Part shown: piece by piece, positions 17,431 through 25,958 of the stretch
How the letters are laid out: each line of letters starts with the position of its first letter
Numbering within the stretch: the first letter of the stretch is position 1
Source of the DNA: Lachnospiraceae bacterium
Lineage (GTDB): Bacteria > Bacillota > Clostridia > Lachnospirales > Lachnospiraceae
Direction: 5' to 3'
Assembly (NCBI GenBank): GCA_017634975.1
Contig: JAGBMJ010000016.1
Location: 18,436 to 82,435 of the forward strand
Length of the DNA stretch: 64,000 nucleotides
The notes under the pieces: generated by a model
What the model saw: only the letters and a program-made list of their open reading frames with translations
Told to the model about the DNA's origin: nothing
Database searches by the model: none
Position numbers and translations under genes: made by a program

Positions 17431-17646
17431 TTAATACCGTATAATATAATAGATCACATATACCCAGCTCAGCAATCCATGTATGATCGCCAGCCCCACC
17501 GAATGCCAGTTGGTATAGCTGATCACCATCGCCAGTGCCACTCCGAAAGAAATGCCTGTCTTGGCCGCTGCTTTTCCACCTTCGGATCTCTTTCTGGTCA
17601 CTCTTCTGCCGTCTTCTTCAACGATCTCCACTTCTTTATATGCCAT
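17431..17646 (-). CDS. Hypothetical small membrane protein
   Basis: 71 residues, unrecognised. A charged N-terminus (KEVEIVEEDGRRVTRKRSEG) precedes one or two membrane spans (about 29-48 and 50-69). GAAGGAA precedes the ATG at 17646. It is the first gene of the operon leading to the DUF2207-like and radical SAM genes. A TATAAT-like -10 lies at 17684-17679, but its -35 is weak. Confidence 0.6.
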   Translation of the reverse strand: MAYKEVEIVEEDGRRVTRKRSEGGKAAAKTGISFGVALAMVISYTNWHSVGLAIIHGLLSWVYVIYYIIRY

Positions 17647-17744
17647 AGTTCATTCCTTCCCTTCTATCTTCTGACATTATTATATCCGAAAACATGCCGC
17701 CTTTCCAGCAAAACGGCATTGCATTTCCGCTACTCTGCAGAGCC

Positions 17745-17770
17745 CAAAACAGCCGGCATAACCGCCGGCT
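17745..17770 (-). terminator. Terminator after the amidase gene
   Basis: AGCCGGC and GCCGGCT enclose a six-base loop; on the minus strand GTTTT follows. It starts 11 bp after the amidase stop. Confidence 0.75.
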
Positions 17771-17780
17771 GACTTTCCAT

Positions 17781-19247
17781 TCACTTCATTCTGTTGTATG
17801 GGATCTCGTAGTCCCACGGGGCGATCTGCTCAAACGCCCGCGCTACCGCAAACACATCTTCATCCCGGAATCGCTTTCCGATGATCTGCATGCCCACAGG
17901 AAGACCTGCTGCCGTCAGCCCGGCCGGAACGGATGCCGCCGGATTGCCGGTAAAGTTTTCAAAAAAGGTCTCGCAAAAGCCGATCAGTGGCTCGATCTTT
18001 CTGCCGTTCAACTCCGTCGGTCCTTTGGTATTCCCATCCGCTGCATTCTTTACGGGCGGACAGATCGTCACCGGCGATACGATGATATCATATCGTTCAA
18101 AGATATCCTGCTGTGCATCCAGGATCTCCGTACGCAGTTCATTAAAATACCGGTAATCCATGATCGTGCTGTTCAGTGCCTCACGGTTCCAGTAGATGAA
18201 TTCTTCCGGAAGCTCCTCCCGGTGATCCCGCACCAGATCAAAACCATCCCTCTTCCACAGTTCCATATCGATCGCCGTATCCACGCAGATGCTCCTGCAC
18301 CACAGCTTTGCAAAATCATTCTGCGAATGCCTGAAGGAAAAGTGTACCGGCTCGACCACGGCCCCGGCTTCTTCCAGCCGGTGTGCCGCTGCTGTAACGA
18401 TGCGTGCCACTTCCGGATCTACCGTAAAGATATCAAAATCCGTCGTAAACGCGATCTTCCAGTCTTTTATGGACCTTTTCATCAATTCCGTGAAATCCCG
18501 TTCTTCGCGTGGCAGGCTGAGCGGATCTCTTGGGTCATAGATTGCCATATAGTTCAGCATCACCGCACTGTCCAATACCGTTCTGGTGATCGCACCGTCA
18601 AAACAGTACGGATGTGTCGCCGTCCAGCCATCCGGACGGCACACGCTTGGGATCGTGCCCACCGATGCCTTAAACCCGAAACACGAACACCATGCCGACG
18701 GGATCCGTATGGATCCTCCGCCGTCGGAACCTTCGGCAATCGGAACCAGTCCGTCCGCCACCGCCGCCGCCGAACCTCCGGAAGATCCTCCGGAATTGTA
18801 TGCCGTATGAAACGGATTGCGGGTAGGTCCGTAGAGTTTATTATCACATGTTCCGCGAAAGGCAAACGCCGGCGCATTGGTCTTTCCCACGGCGATCGCT
18901 CCGGCCCGGACCGCCGCATCGTAAAATACAGAATCCGCAGGATCCTCCATGATCAGGGATTTCACACCGCCATGGCTGTTGATCCACCCCTTCTTGGATG
19001 GTAAAAAATCTTTTAAACCGATCGGGACTCCGGTTAAGGGGCCTGTCTCTTCCCCTCGCGCCAGCCGTTCTTCCAGCTTCTTTGCTTCCGCCTTTGCATC
19101 TTCGATTTTGGTATAAACAAAAGCGTTGATCCCGGGATTTCGCGCTTCGATCCGCTCCGCAAAGAAGTCAATGACTTCCGTTGGAGTGATACGTCCGCTC
19201 TTTACTTCCGCTCCCAGTTCAACGCCGGAAAGTTTTTCAAGACTCAT
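17781..19247 (-). CDS. Amidase signature family hydrolase
   Basis: 488 residues with the complete amidase-signature Ser-Ser-Lys triad: Lys in GVPIGLKDFLP (about 79-89), the cis-Ser in GGSSGGSAAA, and the nucleophile in GSDGGGSIRIP (about 176-186). Length and motifs fit GatA-like amidases, but there are no gatB or gatC neighbours, so a small-molecule amide is the likely substrate. The gene begins 2 bp after the stop of the VUT transporter gene and is probably cotranscribed with it. The transporter may import the amide or its product. Confidence 0.88.
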   Translation of the reverse strand: MSLEKLSGVELGAEVKSGRITPTEVIDFFAERIEARNPGINAFVYTKIEDAKAEAKKLEERLARGEETGPLTGVPIGLKDFLPSKKGWINSHGGVKSLIMEDPADSVFYDAAVRAGAIAVGKTNAPAFAFRGTCDNKLYGPTRNPFHTAYNSGGSSGGSAAAVADGLVPIAEGSDGGGSIRIPSAWCSCFGFKASVGTIPSVCRPDGWTATHPYCFDGAITRTVLDSAVMLNYMAIYDPRDPLSLPREERDFTELMKRSIKDWKIAFTTDFDIFTVDPEVARIVTAAAHRLEEAGAVVEPVHFSFRHSQNDFAKLWCRSICVDTAIDMELWKRDGFDLVRDHREELPEEFIYWNREALNSTIMDYRYFNELRTEILDAQQDIFERYDIIVSPVTICPPVKNAADGNTKGPTELNGRKIEPLIGFCETFFENFTGNPAASVPAGLTAAGLPVGMQIIGKRFRDEDVFAVARAFEQIAPWDYEIPYNRMK

Positions 19248-19248
19248 A

Positions 19249-19992
19249 TTATGCCGCTGCCTTTATCGATTTGAGATACTCGACTCCTATGCCTTCGCTC
19301 TTCCACCGCTCAGATACGTGATATCCTACGGGAGAGAACATCGCTTCCGCCACCAGCTCGATCACCATAGAAGTGGTAGAACAAATGAGCACCTGCGTCC
19401 AGTTCCATCCGAAAAATACATGGGAAACCAGTGCGGAGAACACAAAATTATCCACCCACTGTCCGACCGCGGTTGAAATGTAACTGCGAAGTGCGAAGCC
19501 ACGGAATCCGCCCTTATCTGCCTTCTTTCCGATCAGCTCATTCATCAGGGCATTTACCACCGAGGATAACAGCATCGCGATCGACGATCCCAGCACCACA
19601 TACCATGCGCTGCCGAACGTCGCGTTTAACCCGGCATTGATATACTCTCCGACCGCCGGATCTGCCGCCCCATAGTAAGCCGCCCAGCGTCCCGGCGTCA
19701 GTGACAGCAGCCAGAATACAATCACGGTAACAATGTTGACAAACATTGCCAGAAGCGAGATCTTAATGGATGCTTTCGCCCCGAATCGCTTGCAGATACA
19801 GTCCATACATAAAAAGGATATCCATGAGAGTGCCAGGCCGCAATTGATGCAGAAATACTTTGATGCATACAGTTCTTTGCCGGCCACCAGGTTCATGCAG
19901 ACAACAGACAGGATAAAGATCGAAATGACCATAGACGGCACATTCCGCAGAAGGATCCTGTAATCCTTCCATTCTTTCTTTAAGTAATTCAT
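19249..19992 (-). CDS. VUT family (YhhQ-like) transporter
   Basis: About 247 residues from the ATG at 19992, with AAAGGAG eight bases upstream; an upstream extension to 20109 would run through the structured leader. It has six or seven membrane helices. RSYISTAVGQWVDNFVFSAL is the hallmark segment of the VUT/YhhQ family (COG1738), which imports queuosine precursors such as preQ0 in E. coli. This member is paired with an amidase instead of queuosine genes, so the cargo could differ. Confidence 0.8.
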   Translation of the reverse strand: MNYLKKEWKDYRILLRNVPSMVISIFILSVVCMNLVAGKELYASKYFCINCGLALSWISFLCMDCICKRFGAKASIKISLLAMFVNIVTVIVFWLLSLTPGRWAAYYGAADPAVGEYINAGLNATFGSAWYVVLGSSIAMLLSSVVNALMNELIGKKADKGGFRGFALRSYISTAVGQWVDNFVFSALVSHVFFGWNWTQVLICSTTSMVIELVAEAMFSPVGYHVSERWKSEGIGVEYLKSIKAAA

Positions 19993-20021
19993 TTTTCTTC
20001 TCCTTTGGTTTTGATATTTTA

Positions 20022-20081
20022 CAAGCAGGATATCGGACCCGAACTGCTTGGCACGCATCTTCCGCTTCTTTTGATGCGTGC
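20022..20081 (-). promoter_or_regulatory. Structured leader (two abutting hairpins) of the VUT-amidase operon
   Basis: On the minus strand, GCACGCATC/GATGCGTGC (20081-20051) is followed directly by CAAGCAG/CTGCTTG (20050-20022), then an A-rich stretch and the ribosome site. The two stems abut and could stack coaxially. VUT genes often carry preQ1 riboswitches, but I cannot match this leader to the preQ1-I or preQ1-II consensus. Confidence 0.55.
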
Positions 20082-20088
20082 AGAACAC

Positions 20089-20116
20089 ATTATAAGATAA
20101 ATCTGCCAAAAAGCAA
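20089..20116 (-). promoter_or_regulatory. Sigma-A promoter of the VUT-amidase operon
   Basis: On the minus strand, TTGCTT and a perfect TATAAT are spaced 16 bp apart, just upstream of the two-hairpin leader. Confidence 0.7.
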
Positions 20117-20160
20117 TAGTCAGATGATACGAATTTTCCGATTTTACCGGAAACCTCTCG

Positions 20161-21576
20161 TTATTTTCCGAAATGTTCCCCGACGATCCGCTTCTGCTCC
20201 TCCGTCAGGTTCCATACATTTCCGAATTCGATCTCCACGATCCTGCGGTCATAATACAGCAGATAACGCGGCCGCAGTCCGCCTGCGATCTCCAGTTGGT
20301 ATGCTTCTTTTGCTCCCCACGGCGTTCCGTCAACTGCTATATGTTCTTCCCAGTCGACGCCTGACATAGGTTTGCCGTAATCGTGTGCAAACTCTTTTTC
20401 CATCGTATTCCTGCACACTCCGTAAAGCAGCGGCAGCTTCACGTCTATGATACGATAGGCCAGCTTCGGTTCATCCAGTCCATCCACACCCGGGATCTGG
20501 TGCGCCCGGTGCACCCCGCACAGAATGGATTCAGCTGTATACTCCATTTCATAAGAATACCCCTGATACGAAGTACTGCGCAGATCCTCTACAACAAGCG
20601 GCAGTGCGTCATGAAAAATATACTCCGTAAATCCGTTTGTGTTACGCACTTCCGGCGCCGTACGGTATGCATTTGGTTCCTGTACTTCATGTACCATGAC
20701 CGACAACAGCAGACCGGCGATCAGCAGTGCGCCGACGATAGCCGCTGTATATGTCAGATTACGATTGGTCCTGCCGGATACCCTCCGCTTTTTCATAAGC
20801 TTCGAAAATTCCAGTACGACCAGCGTGATCCCCAAGATCCCGACAAACGCCATCGCCAGGATCAGGAGCCCCGACCTGCCTCCAACCAGAGATATGATCG
20901 TAAATGCCAATGCGATGAACATCATCCCGATAATGGATACCCGCAGATCCGGCGGTCCGTTTCTTTTCCCGATCTCCTCTCCCGATTCGATGAGCTCTTC
21001 CGCATGCTTATGCCAGCGATGATACTGCAAAACGGAAACAACCGGCAATACCAACACAAGCAGCGAACAGATCCCGGACAGGATCGCAGCATTATTGGAA
21101 AGAATATACATCGTATTCGTTGCCAGGCGATAGCAGAACAGACCGAACTGTATCAGACCGAGTACGACCAGGAAACAGCATACCGGCAGGTAATATCGTT
21201 TGGCCGACTCATGGATTGCCAGCACTGCCAGTTCCTCTTCGGTTTCAAGGGGAGTTGCGTCATCCGCTTCATTATAGTAGATCTGTGTCTGCCCATCACC
21301 CGCCGCCAGCTTCCAACCGGTATGCTCACACAGATCCTGAAACATCAGCAGTTTCTCGGAAGGTTCCGGATCATAGGAAGATGCTTTCGGAAAATATACC
21401 ACGGAAAAATGCAGGCTTTTCGGTTCTTCCTTACGAAACCGCCATATAATATCGTTGATACTCTCCAGCATCCAGCCACCGGCAGCTTTCTTTTCCAGAA
21501 ATGACTCGATGCCTTCGCGATCCCATAAGGATTTCAGTACAAATTCACGCTTACTCTTTTTCGCTTCTGATCCCAT
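20161..21576 (-). CDS. DUF2812 domain membrane protein
   Basis: About 471 residues from the ATG at 21576, which overlaps the padR stop by one base (TAATG) and has AAAGGAG upstream. Residues 10-130 are a DUF2812 domain (LWDREGIESFLEKKAAGGWM, then FHFSVVYFP-like strands). Four or so membrane segments follow in two pairs (about 155-215 and 230-330), then an extracytoplasmic C-terminal domain of about 150 residues. PadR-DUF2812 pairs are widespread in Firmicutes. The DUF2812 partner is thought to modulate the regulator or a membrane response, but its mechanism is not established. Confidence 0.85.
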   Translation of the reverse strand: MGSEAKKSKREFVLKSLWDREGIESFLEKKAAGGWMLESINDIIWRFRKEEPKSLHFSVVYFPKASSYDPEPSEKLLMFQDLCEHTGWKLAAGDGQTQIYYNEADDATPLETEEELAVLAIHESAKRYYLPVCCFLVVLGLIQFGLFCYRLATNTMYILSNNAAILSGICSLLVLVLPVVSVLQYHRWHKHAEELIESGEEIGKRNGPPDLRVSIIGMMFIALAFTIISLVGGRSGLLILAMAFVGILGITLVVLEFSKLMKKRRVSGRTNRNLTYTAAIVGALLIAGLLLSVMVHEVQEPNAYRTAPEVRNTNGFTEYIFHDALPLVVEDLRSTSYQGYSYEMEYTAESILCGVHRAHQIPGVDGLDEPKLAYRIIDVKLPLLYGVCRNTMEKEFAHDYGKPMSGVDWEEHIAVDGTPWGAKEAYQLEIAGGLRPRYLLYYDRRIVEIEFGNVWNLTEEQKRIVGEHFGK

Positions 21577-21896
21577 TACTTCGTCTCCTTTCCGAAGACT
21601 TTTCGGAAATCTTCCAACTGCGCGGAAAGCCTTGTGCATTCCTTCTCTAATACTTCACGTCCTTTGTCTGTCAGTATATAGCTGCGCCGGCGCCCCTCCA
21701 CCTTGGTCTCGCGAATCCACTCCTCCTGTAAAAACTGCTCCAAAAGGGTATAAAGCGTACCGGATCCCACATTGACCCGCTGCCCGGTCATCTCCGGCAC
21801 CTTATCCAATATATCCATGCCGCAGCATTCCTGATGCAAACACAGAAGTGTATAAAACATCTGCTCGGTAAGCGTCTGATATTTTATCCTTGCCAT
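21576..21896 (-). CDS. PadR family transcriptional regulator
   Basis: About 106 residues from the ATG at 21896. The sequence has the PadR winged helix: LTEQMFYTLLCLHQECCGMD, then VNVGSGTLYTLLEQFLQEEW and a wing GRRRSYILTDKG. The C-terminal helix for dimerisation is short. The promoter contains a 13-bp palindrome just downstream of the -10 box, so autorepression is likely. Identical or one-step variant palindromes form the array at 27177-27354, which makes the surface-protein operon a probable target. The link is inferred from shared sites. Confidence 0.9.
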   Translation of the reverse strand: MARIKYQTLTEQMFYTLLCLHQECCGMDILDKVPEMTGQRVNVGSGTLYTLLEQFLQEEWIRETKVEGRRRSYILTDKGREVLEKECTRLSAQLEDFRKVFGKETK

Positions 21897-21957
21897 CTCA
21901 TCTCTCCCGATCACCCTGCCCAACCACAACACTCTGCAGCCGGCCGTATTCCTGTTT

Positions 21958-21970
21958 CTCGATATTCGAG
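21958..21970. promoter_or_regulatory. Candidate PadR operator at the padR promoter
   Basis: CTCGATATTCGAG, flanked by T and A to give a 15-bp palindrome, is identical to two of the six palindromes at 27177-27354. It lies 13 bp downstream of the -10 box, where a bound dimer would block transcription. Confidence 0.75.
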
Positions 21971-21983
21971 ACAGTATGATATC

Positions 21984-22011
21984 ATTATATTTTGATCACA
22001 GCGTATGTCAA
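21984..22011 (-). promoter_or_regulatory. Sigma-A promoter of padR-DUF2812
   Basis: On the minus strand, consensus TTGACA (22011-22006) and TATAAT (21989-21984) are spaced 16 bp apart. Confidence 0.85.
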
Positions 22012-22091
22012 GTATGTATCACCATCTACCATTCCGTATACATGATGGCTATCGCCCCCCATGGTTTCCGACCTTTTGCAAAATATGCCGG

Positions 22092-23300
22092 TCACTTCAC
22101 AACGATTGGTTCTATTGTACACAGTTCGAGTTCCTGCGGCGAACAGATTGGCTGATATTCCGCAGCATCTGTCAAAACGTCTTTAGGTATAACCGCTATA
22201 GAAACATATTGGGTAGGGGGCCACCAGACCCGCACTCCCACGCTGCATTCGCTAAACCTATCATACTTATAATGAAAATAGAGAAGGCCTTTATTATCAT
22301 ATCGGACAGAATCCGCTACTCTTACCGTCTTTTCCACAGTACCCTTAGTACCCTTGTCAATCATAACCTGAAGTATATAATCATACTTCTCGAGCGGATA
22401 AGCTGCAGAAACAGCTCCTGTGTCTCGAAGAGGATCGGAAAACAATCCCATGGAGCTCTTTGTATATTCCAGTTCTTCTTCCGTTGAAATCTTAAATACC
22501 CTATTCTCCGGATATGACTCCCCTGATACCCTTGAATACGTTGCTATATATTCGCATTCCAGAGTCGGATTTTTATCTGTTCCTGTTTTACTGATCTGCC
22601 TTTCCCACAAATGCAAATAGGATGAATCTTCAAACCATTCGATGATCTTTACGAAGGATGGATCATTATAATACCGCATTCCATCCCTCTTCGAGGGATC
22701 ACTCAAAAACTGCGTCCCATCCGTCTTCGGAGGATCATTCTCCTCCAGGCCGTAATTTGGCCCCCATATATTCCCTTCCCGTTTCGGAAAAATATCTCCA
22801 CATAAATTCAGATATCTCTCAGTGTCTTGAAAGCCTTCTTTTACAGAATCCCATTTAGCCAAATTGGAATTATTATACGAAGCCTTTCCCATCCAATCCT
22901 CTATATTTTTTACCTCTTCTGACGATACTCTCCCCAGGCAATACACATCACTGAAATCCGAGCGAACATTATCATACAGATCCGTTAATCTATCCATTTT
23001 ATCTTTCGTATACAGATTGGCACAATAGATATACCCATCCCGAAGCATGATGAAAAATCTGTTATTCCCGTTCTCCGCCTGTATACATACCAGCAGAATA
23101 TCTTCCACGCTGACATTTTCCAAAGAAGCATCCGCTGTAAATAACTCTTTCGCATCCCATTGATCGGCCTGCTCTTTTCCCGCTTCCGAAACCGCCACTT
23201 CTACCGGCGAATCTTCTGCTGCCTGATTACTTTCAACATTCTGACAACCTGCGAGAGACAGAACCGCCAGACATATGAGCATAACAACTTTCCTTTTCAT
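22092..23300 (-). CDS. Putative lipoprotein, shorter paralogue
   Basis: 402 residues. The N-terminus is a lipoprotein signal (KRKVVMLICLAVLSLAGC) with the lipidated Cys at 19. The mature part is acidic, and I recognise no catalytic family. It is clearly related to the next upstream gene: both share EDSPVE, QADQWDA, FTADASLENVSVEDILL and IIEWFE/NSSYL stretches. It lacks the roughly 110-residue C-terminal region of that paralogue. It is the last gene of the surface-protein operon. Codon and base use are AT-richer than in the flanking housekeeping genes. Confidence 0.75.
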   Translation of the reverse strand: MKRKVVMLICLAVLSLAGCQNVESNQAAEDSPVEVAVSEAGKEQADQWDAKELFTADASLENVSVEDILLVCIQAENGNNRFFIMLRDGYIYCANLYTKDKMDRLTDLYDNVRSDFSDVYCLGRVSSEEVKNIEDWMGKASYNNSNLAKWDSVKEGFQDTERYLNLCGDIFPKREGNIWGPNYGLEENDPPKTDGTQFLSDPSKRDGMRYYNDPSFVKIIEWFEDSSYLHLWERQISKTGTDKNPTLECEYIATYSRVSGESYPENRVFKISTEEELEYTKSSMGLFSDPLRDTGAVSAAYPLEKYDYILQVMIDKGTKGTVEKTVRVADSVRYDNKGLLYFHYKYDRFSECSVGVRVWWPPTQYVSIAVIPKDVLTDAAEYQPICSPQELELCTIEPIVVK

Positions 23301-23471
23301 AATAACCTTCTCCTATGAAGTGCACTATTATCCCAGCGTTTTTCCTGTTTCTTCCATATGTCGCTGCCAATACGAACAGAGCGGCGAATTAATATACCAT
23401 TCAATTACAGTTTCCGCTTCTGGTTCTCTCCGCCATAAAACCATAAGGTCCGTCCCCGTGGTTTCTATGCA
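23301..23471 (-). pseudogene. Remnant of a duplicated 195-residue gene 3' end
   Basis: Read on the minus strand, about 36 bases near 23425-23462 match the end of the 25030-25617 gene: GAAACCA, GGGGACGGACC, then TGGTTTTA. Here the frame continues into unrelated sequence. The remnant sits between the two paralogous lipoprotein genes, just as the intact gene sits before the first one. This supports tandem duplication of the unit followed by loss. Confidence 0.5.
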
Positions 23472-24992
23472 TTAACGTAACGTAATATATAACATCAATT
23501 TATTATATGATATAATATATTCCGGCACTGCTGCACTGATCTCCTCCCGTTTTTCCCGCAATTCTTCGGCGGTCAATGCATCGTCAGACGCCAGCAGATA
23601 ATGCTTTTCTTCCTCCTGCGTAAATTCATCAACGATACATCTTCTGCCTCCTTCTCCAACGATATGAAAACCATAGGGACTCACCATATTCTCTGCTTCC
23701 TCCCGACTTAATTTTCCATCTGCAATGAGCACCAGCTGATCCTTAATAACTTTTGCTTCACCTTCTGAATTCATTATGGTATATGTCGTTTTTACACTTC
23801 CGGGTGTCTGACCATCTACAGTTTTCAGATCTATCTCCTGCGGTGTGCAGATTCTGCAACAAATGGCATTTTCATCCAATACGCCTTTCGGTACGACCGC
23901 TATATCAACATACAGTTCCGGTATAAAAAATGTATAACTGCTAAAAGGAACAGCATTTTCGCGTACGCGTCCGAAAAAACTATCGTGAAAATAAATATGT
24001 CCATTGCTGTCATATCTGACAGAATCCGCTGTTTTAATAAAATCATCTCTACCACCATCATAATAAGTTATATGAAGCAGATAATCATATTCAGCAACCG
24101 GATACTCTGTAGAATCCATTTGCAACCCGGGGCATGCCTCCTGATCCAATCCCAGAAATCCTTTTGTATATTCCAGTTCTTCCTCTGTTGAAATTCTGAA
24201 TACCTCATCGTCCGGATATGTAGTACCCGCTAAAAGAACTCTATAGGTATTCACACAATCACTTTGTATACTTGCATTCTTGTCCGTTCCCGTTTCGCTG
24301 ATATGTCGGTCCCAACTCTGTAGATAGGAGGAATTCTCGAACCATTCGATGATATTTACAGAATACGGATCATCGTAATACCACATCCCATCACGCATCG
24401 ACTCTTCACCGGTCATTATCGGAAACGTATAGCAAGGCCAACAAATATTCACCTCTCGATCGGAAAAATGAGTTCCATAGATATTCAGAAATCTATCCTT
24501 ATCCATCATAGACTTACGGGTACTCAAAGTCCGATTCGAGTTCATTTGCCTCGCATCAGGTGAAATCCGATCAATCCGGTCTTCCAGCTCATTCAATTTC
24601 TCCGAGGATATTCTTCCCAGACAATACACATCACTTAATTCATCCCAGGTCTCATCAAAAACTTCTGTCAGCATTACTCTGCGATCAAAGAAAACATTGT
24701 TATACATATTCGCACAATATACGTTTCCATCACGAAGTAATACAAAAATCCTGTTATTCCCATTCTCTACTTGCGTACAAGTCAATAAGATATCTTCTAC
24801 GCCGGCGTTTTCCAAAGAGGCATCCGCTGTATATAACTCTTCTGCGTCCCATTGATCGGCCTGCTCTTTTTCCGGATCCGAAGCCACCTCTTCTACCGGC
24901 GAATCTTCTGTTTCCTGATCGCTTTCAGCATTCTGACAGCCGGCGAGAGACAGAACCGCCAGATACATGAGCAAAATGGCTTTTCTTTTCAT
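23472..24992 (-). CDS. Putative lipoprotein, longer paralogue
   Basis: 506 residues from the ATG at 24992; the frame could start six codons earlier. Its lipoprotein signal is LLMYLAVLSLAGC. Residues about 30-370 align with the 402-residue paralogue. The extra C-terminal region (about 395-500, SPYGFHIVGEGGRRCIVDEF) has no family I recognise, but its KIKDQ/LSREEAE pattern suggests a small folded domain. It should be anchored on the outer face of the membrane. No enzyme motif is visible. Confidence 0.75.
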   Translation of the reverse strand: MKRKAILLMYLAVLSLAGCQNAESDQETEDSPVEEVASDPEKEQADQWDAEELYTADASLENAGVEDILLTCTQVENGNNRIFVLLRDGNVYCANMYNNVFFDRRVMLTEVFDETWDELSDVYCLGRISSEKLNELEDRIDRISPDARQMNSNRTLSTRKSMMDKDRFLNIYGTHFSDREVNICWPCYTFPIMTGEESMRDGMWYYDDPYSVNIIEWFENSSYLQSWDRHISETGTDKNASIQSDCVNTYRVLLAGTTYPDDEVFRISTEEELEYTKGFLGLDQEACPGLQMDSTEYPVAEYDYLLHITYYDGGRDDFIKTADSVRYDSNGHIYFHDSFFGRVRENAVPFSSYTFFIPELYVDIAVVPKGVLDENAICCRICTPQEIDLKTVDGQTPGSVKTTYTIMNSEGEAKVIKDQLVLIADGKLSREEAENMVSPYGFHIVGEGGRRCIVDEFTQEEEKHYLLASDDALTAEELREKREEISAAVPEYIISYNKLMLYITLR

Positions 24993-25029
24993 ATAGCTTT
25001 TTCCTTTCAATTTATATATCCCTGCAGTT

Positions 25030-25617
25030 TCAATACCTTATCCATTGTAAAACCACCTGGTCCGTCCCCATGGTTTCCAGCACAATGTAATTTTGAAACG
25101 CATCGGCATAAACCGAAAAGATTTCATCCTTTTCTTCCGGTGTCGCCATATCATAATAGTATCGCCACTCGTCAACTATCCGGATCAGCTCTTCTGTCAT
25201 CGCTGAAAGATCCGGATTTTGCATATCTTCTTTCAGTTGGCGTAATGTTTCCAACCTGACGTTGATTTCTGCATTATCCTTCACCTCCGCTAGTTCTATG
25301 GTTGCTTTTTCCAAAATTGCGATCGCACCATCAATATCTCCGGCCAGTTCCTGCTCCATAGCCATTGCCGAGTATAGTTTCTCTCCAAATGTAACAACTC
25401 CGACATCCGACAGATTGATATCACACGCCGATTGATACTCCTGCATTGCTGCATCATAATCACGTTCCGAAAGAAACTGTTCTGCAATCTGCAAATGGTT
25501 TCTCATCTCTTCTTCCTTTTCCTTTTGCACCAGAACAAGAAACACCACAACCACAAACAGTAGCAAAACACTAAAGACAAGATATTTCTTTTTATTCCTG
25601 ACATCGCTATTCTTCAT
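25030..25617 (-). CDS. Membrane-anchored protein with TPR-like helices
   Basis: 195 residues. One N-terminal membrane anchor (about 12-30) has a short basic tail inside. The remainder is helical, with a TPR-like pair (AEQFLSERDYDAAMQEYQSA and AMEQELAGDIDGAIAILEKA). It may be a scaffold for the neighbouring surface proteins. It lies 13 bp after the 117-residue gene and 37 bp before the lipoprotein pair. Its 3' end recurs as a fragment downstream of the first lipoprotein gene. Confidence 0.65.
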   Translation of the reverse strand: MKNSDVRNKKKYLVFSVLLLFVVVVFLVLVQKEKEEEMRNHLQIAEQFLSERDYDAAMQEYQSACDINLSDVGVVTFGEKLYSAMAMEQELAGDIDGAIAILEKATIELAEVKDNAEINVRLETLRQLKEDMQNPDLSAMTEELIRIVDEWRYYYDMATPEEKDEIFSVYADAFQNYIVLETMGTDQVVLQWIRY

Positions 25618-25629
25618 ATTCTTACTCTC

Positions 25630-25941
25630 TCATTTAACAACAATCTGATTTCCTGTACCGGAGTACGTGTTCGTCTTCTTCTGTTCCATGATGTCATACA
25701 CATGATCTGCTATATCACCGGTAAGTGAATTAAGGTAAACCACTTTTTCATTCAGATCCGATACGCCTTTTTCTATTTTCTGCATACTCCATGTCTGTAA
25801 TACAACGATCACAAATGCCGCTACCAGGATGATCGCCACCCCGAATACTCGGAAACGATTTGCCGCGTCAAGCGAATCTTGCAGATTTTCCAATACTGCA
25901 TCATTGATATCCATTTCAACGGTTTTATTGTACTCGTCCAT
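25630..25941 (-). CDS. Small membrane protein, paralogous to the N-terminus of the adjacent gene
   Basis: About 103 residues from the ATG at 25941 (AAAGGAG upstream). One membrane span (about 36-56) is followed by a short heptad-like helix. Residues about 30-85 match residues 10-75 of the next upstream protein: ANRFRVFGVA with GNRLRLLGIV, SDLNEKVVYLNSLTGDIADH with SDLNEKVTDLNSVTEDMAGN, and a shared VYDIMEQ. It looks like the membrane and coiled-coil module without the extracellular domain. The function is unknown. Confidence 0.65.
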   Translation of the reverse strand: MDEYNKTVEMDINDAVLENLQDSLDAANRFRVFGVAIILVAAFVIVVLQTWSMQKIEKGVSDLNEKVVYLNSLTGDIADHVYDIMEQKKTNTYSGTGNQIVVK

Positions 25942-25958
25942 AATCGTATCTCCTTTCT

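Noticed and set aside
20022-20081. preQ1 riboswitch
   Set aside because: The gene family makes it attractive, but the leader lacks the preQ1-I short pseudoknot sequence and the preQ1-II conserved stem sequence as I know them.
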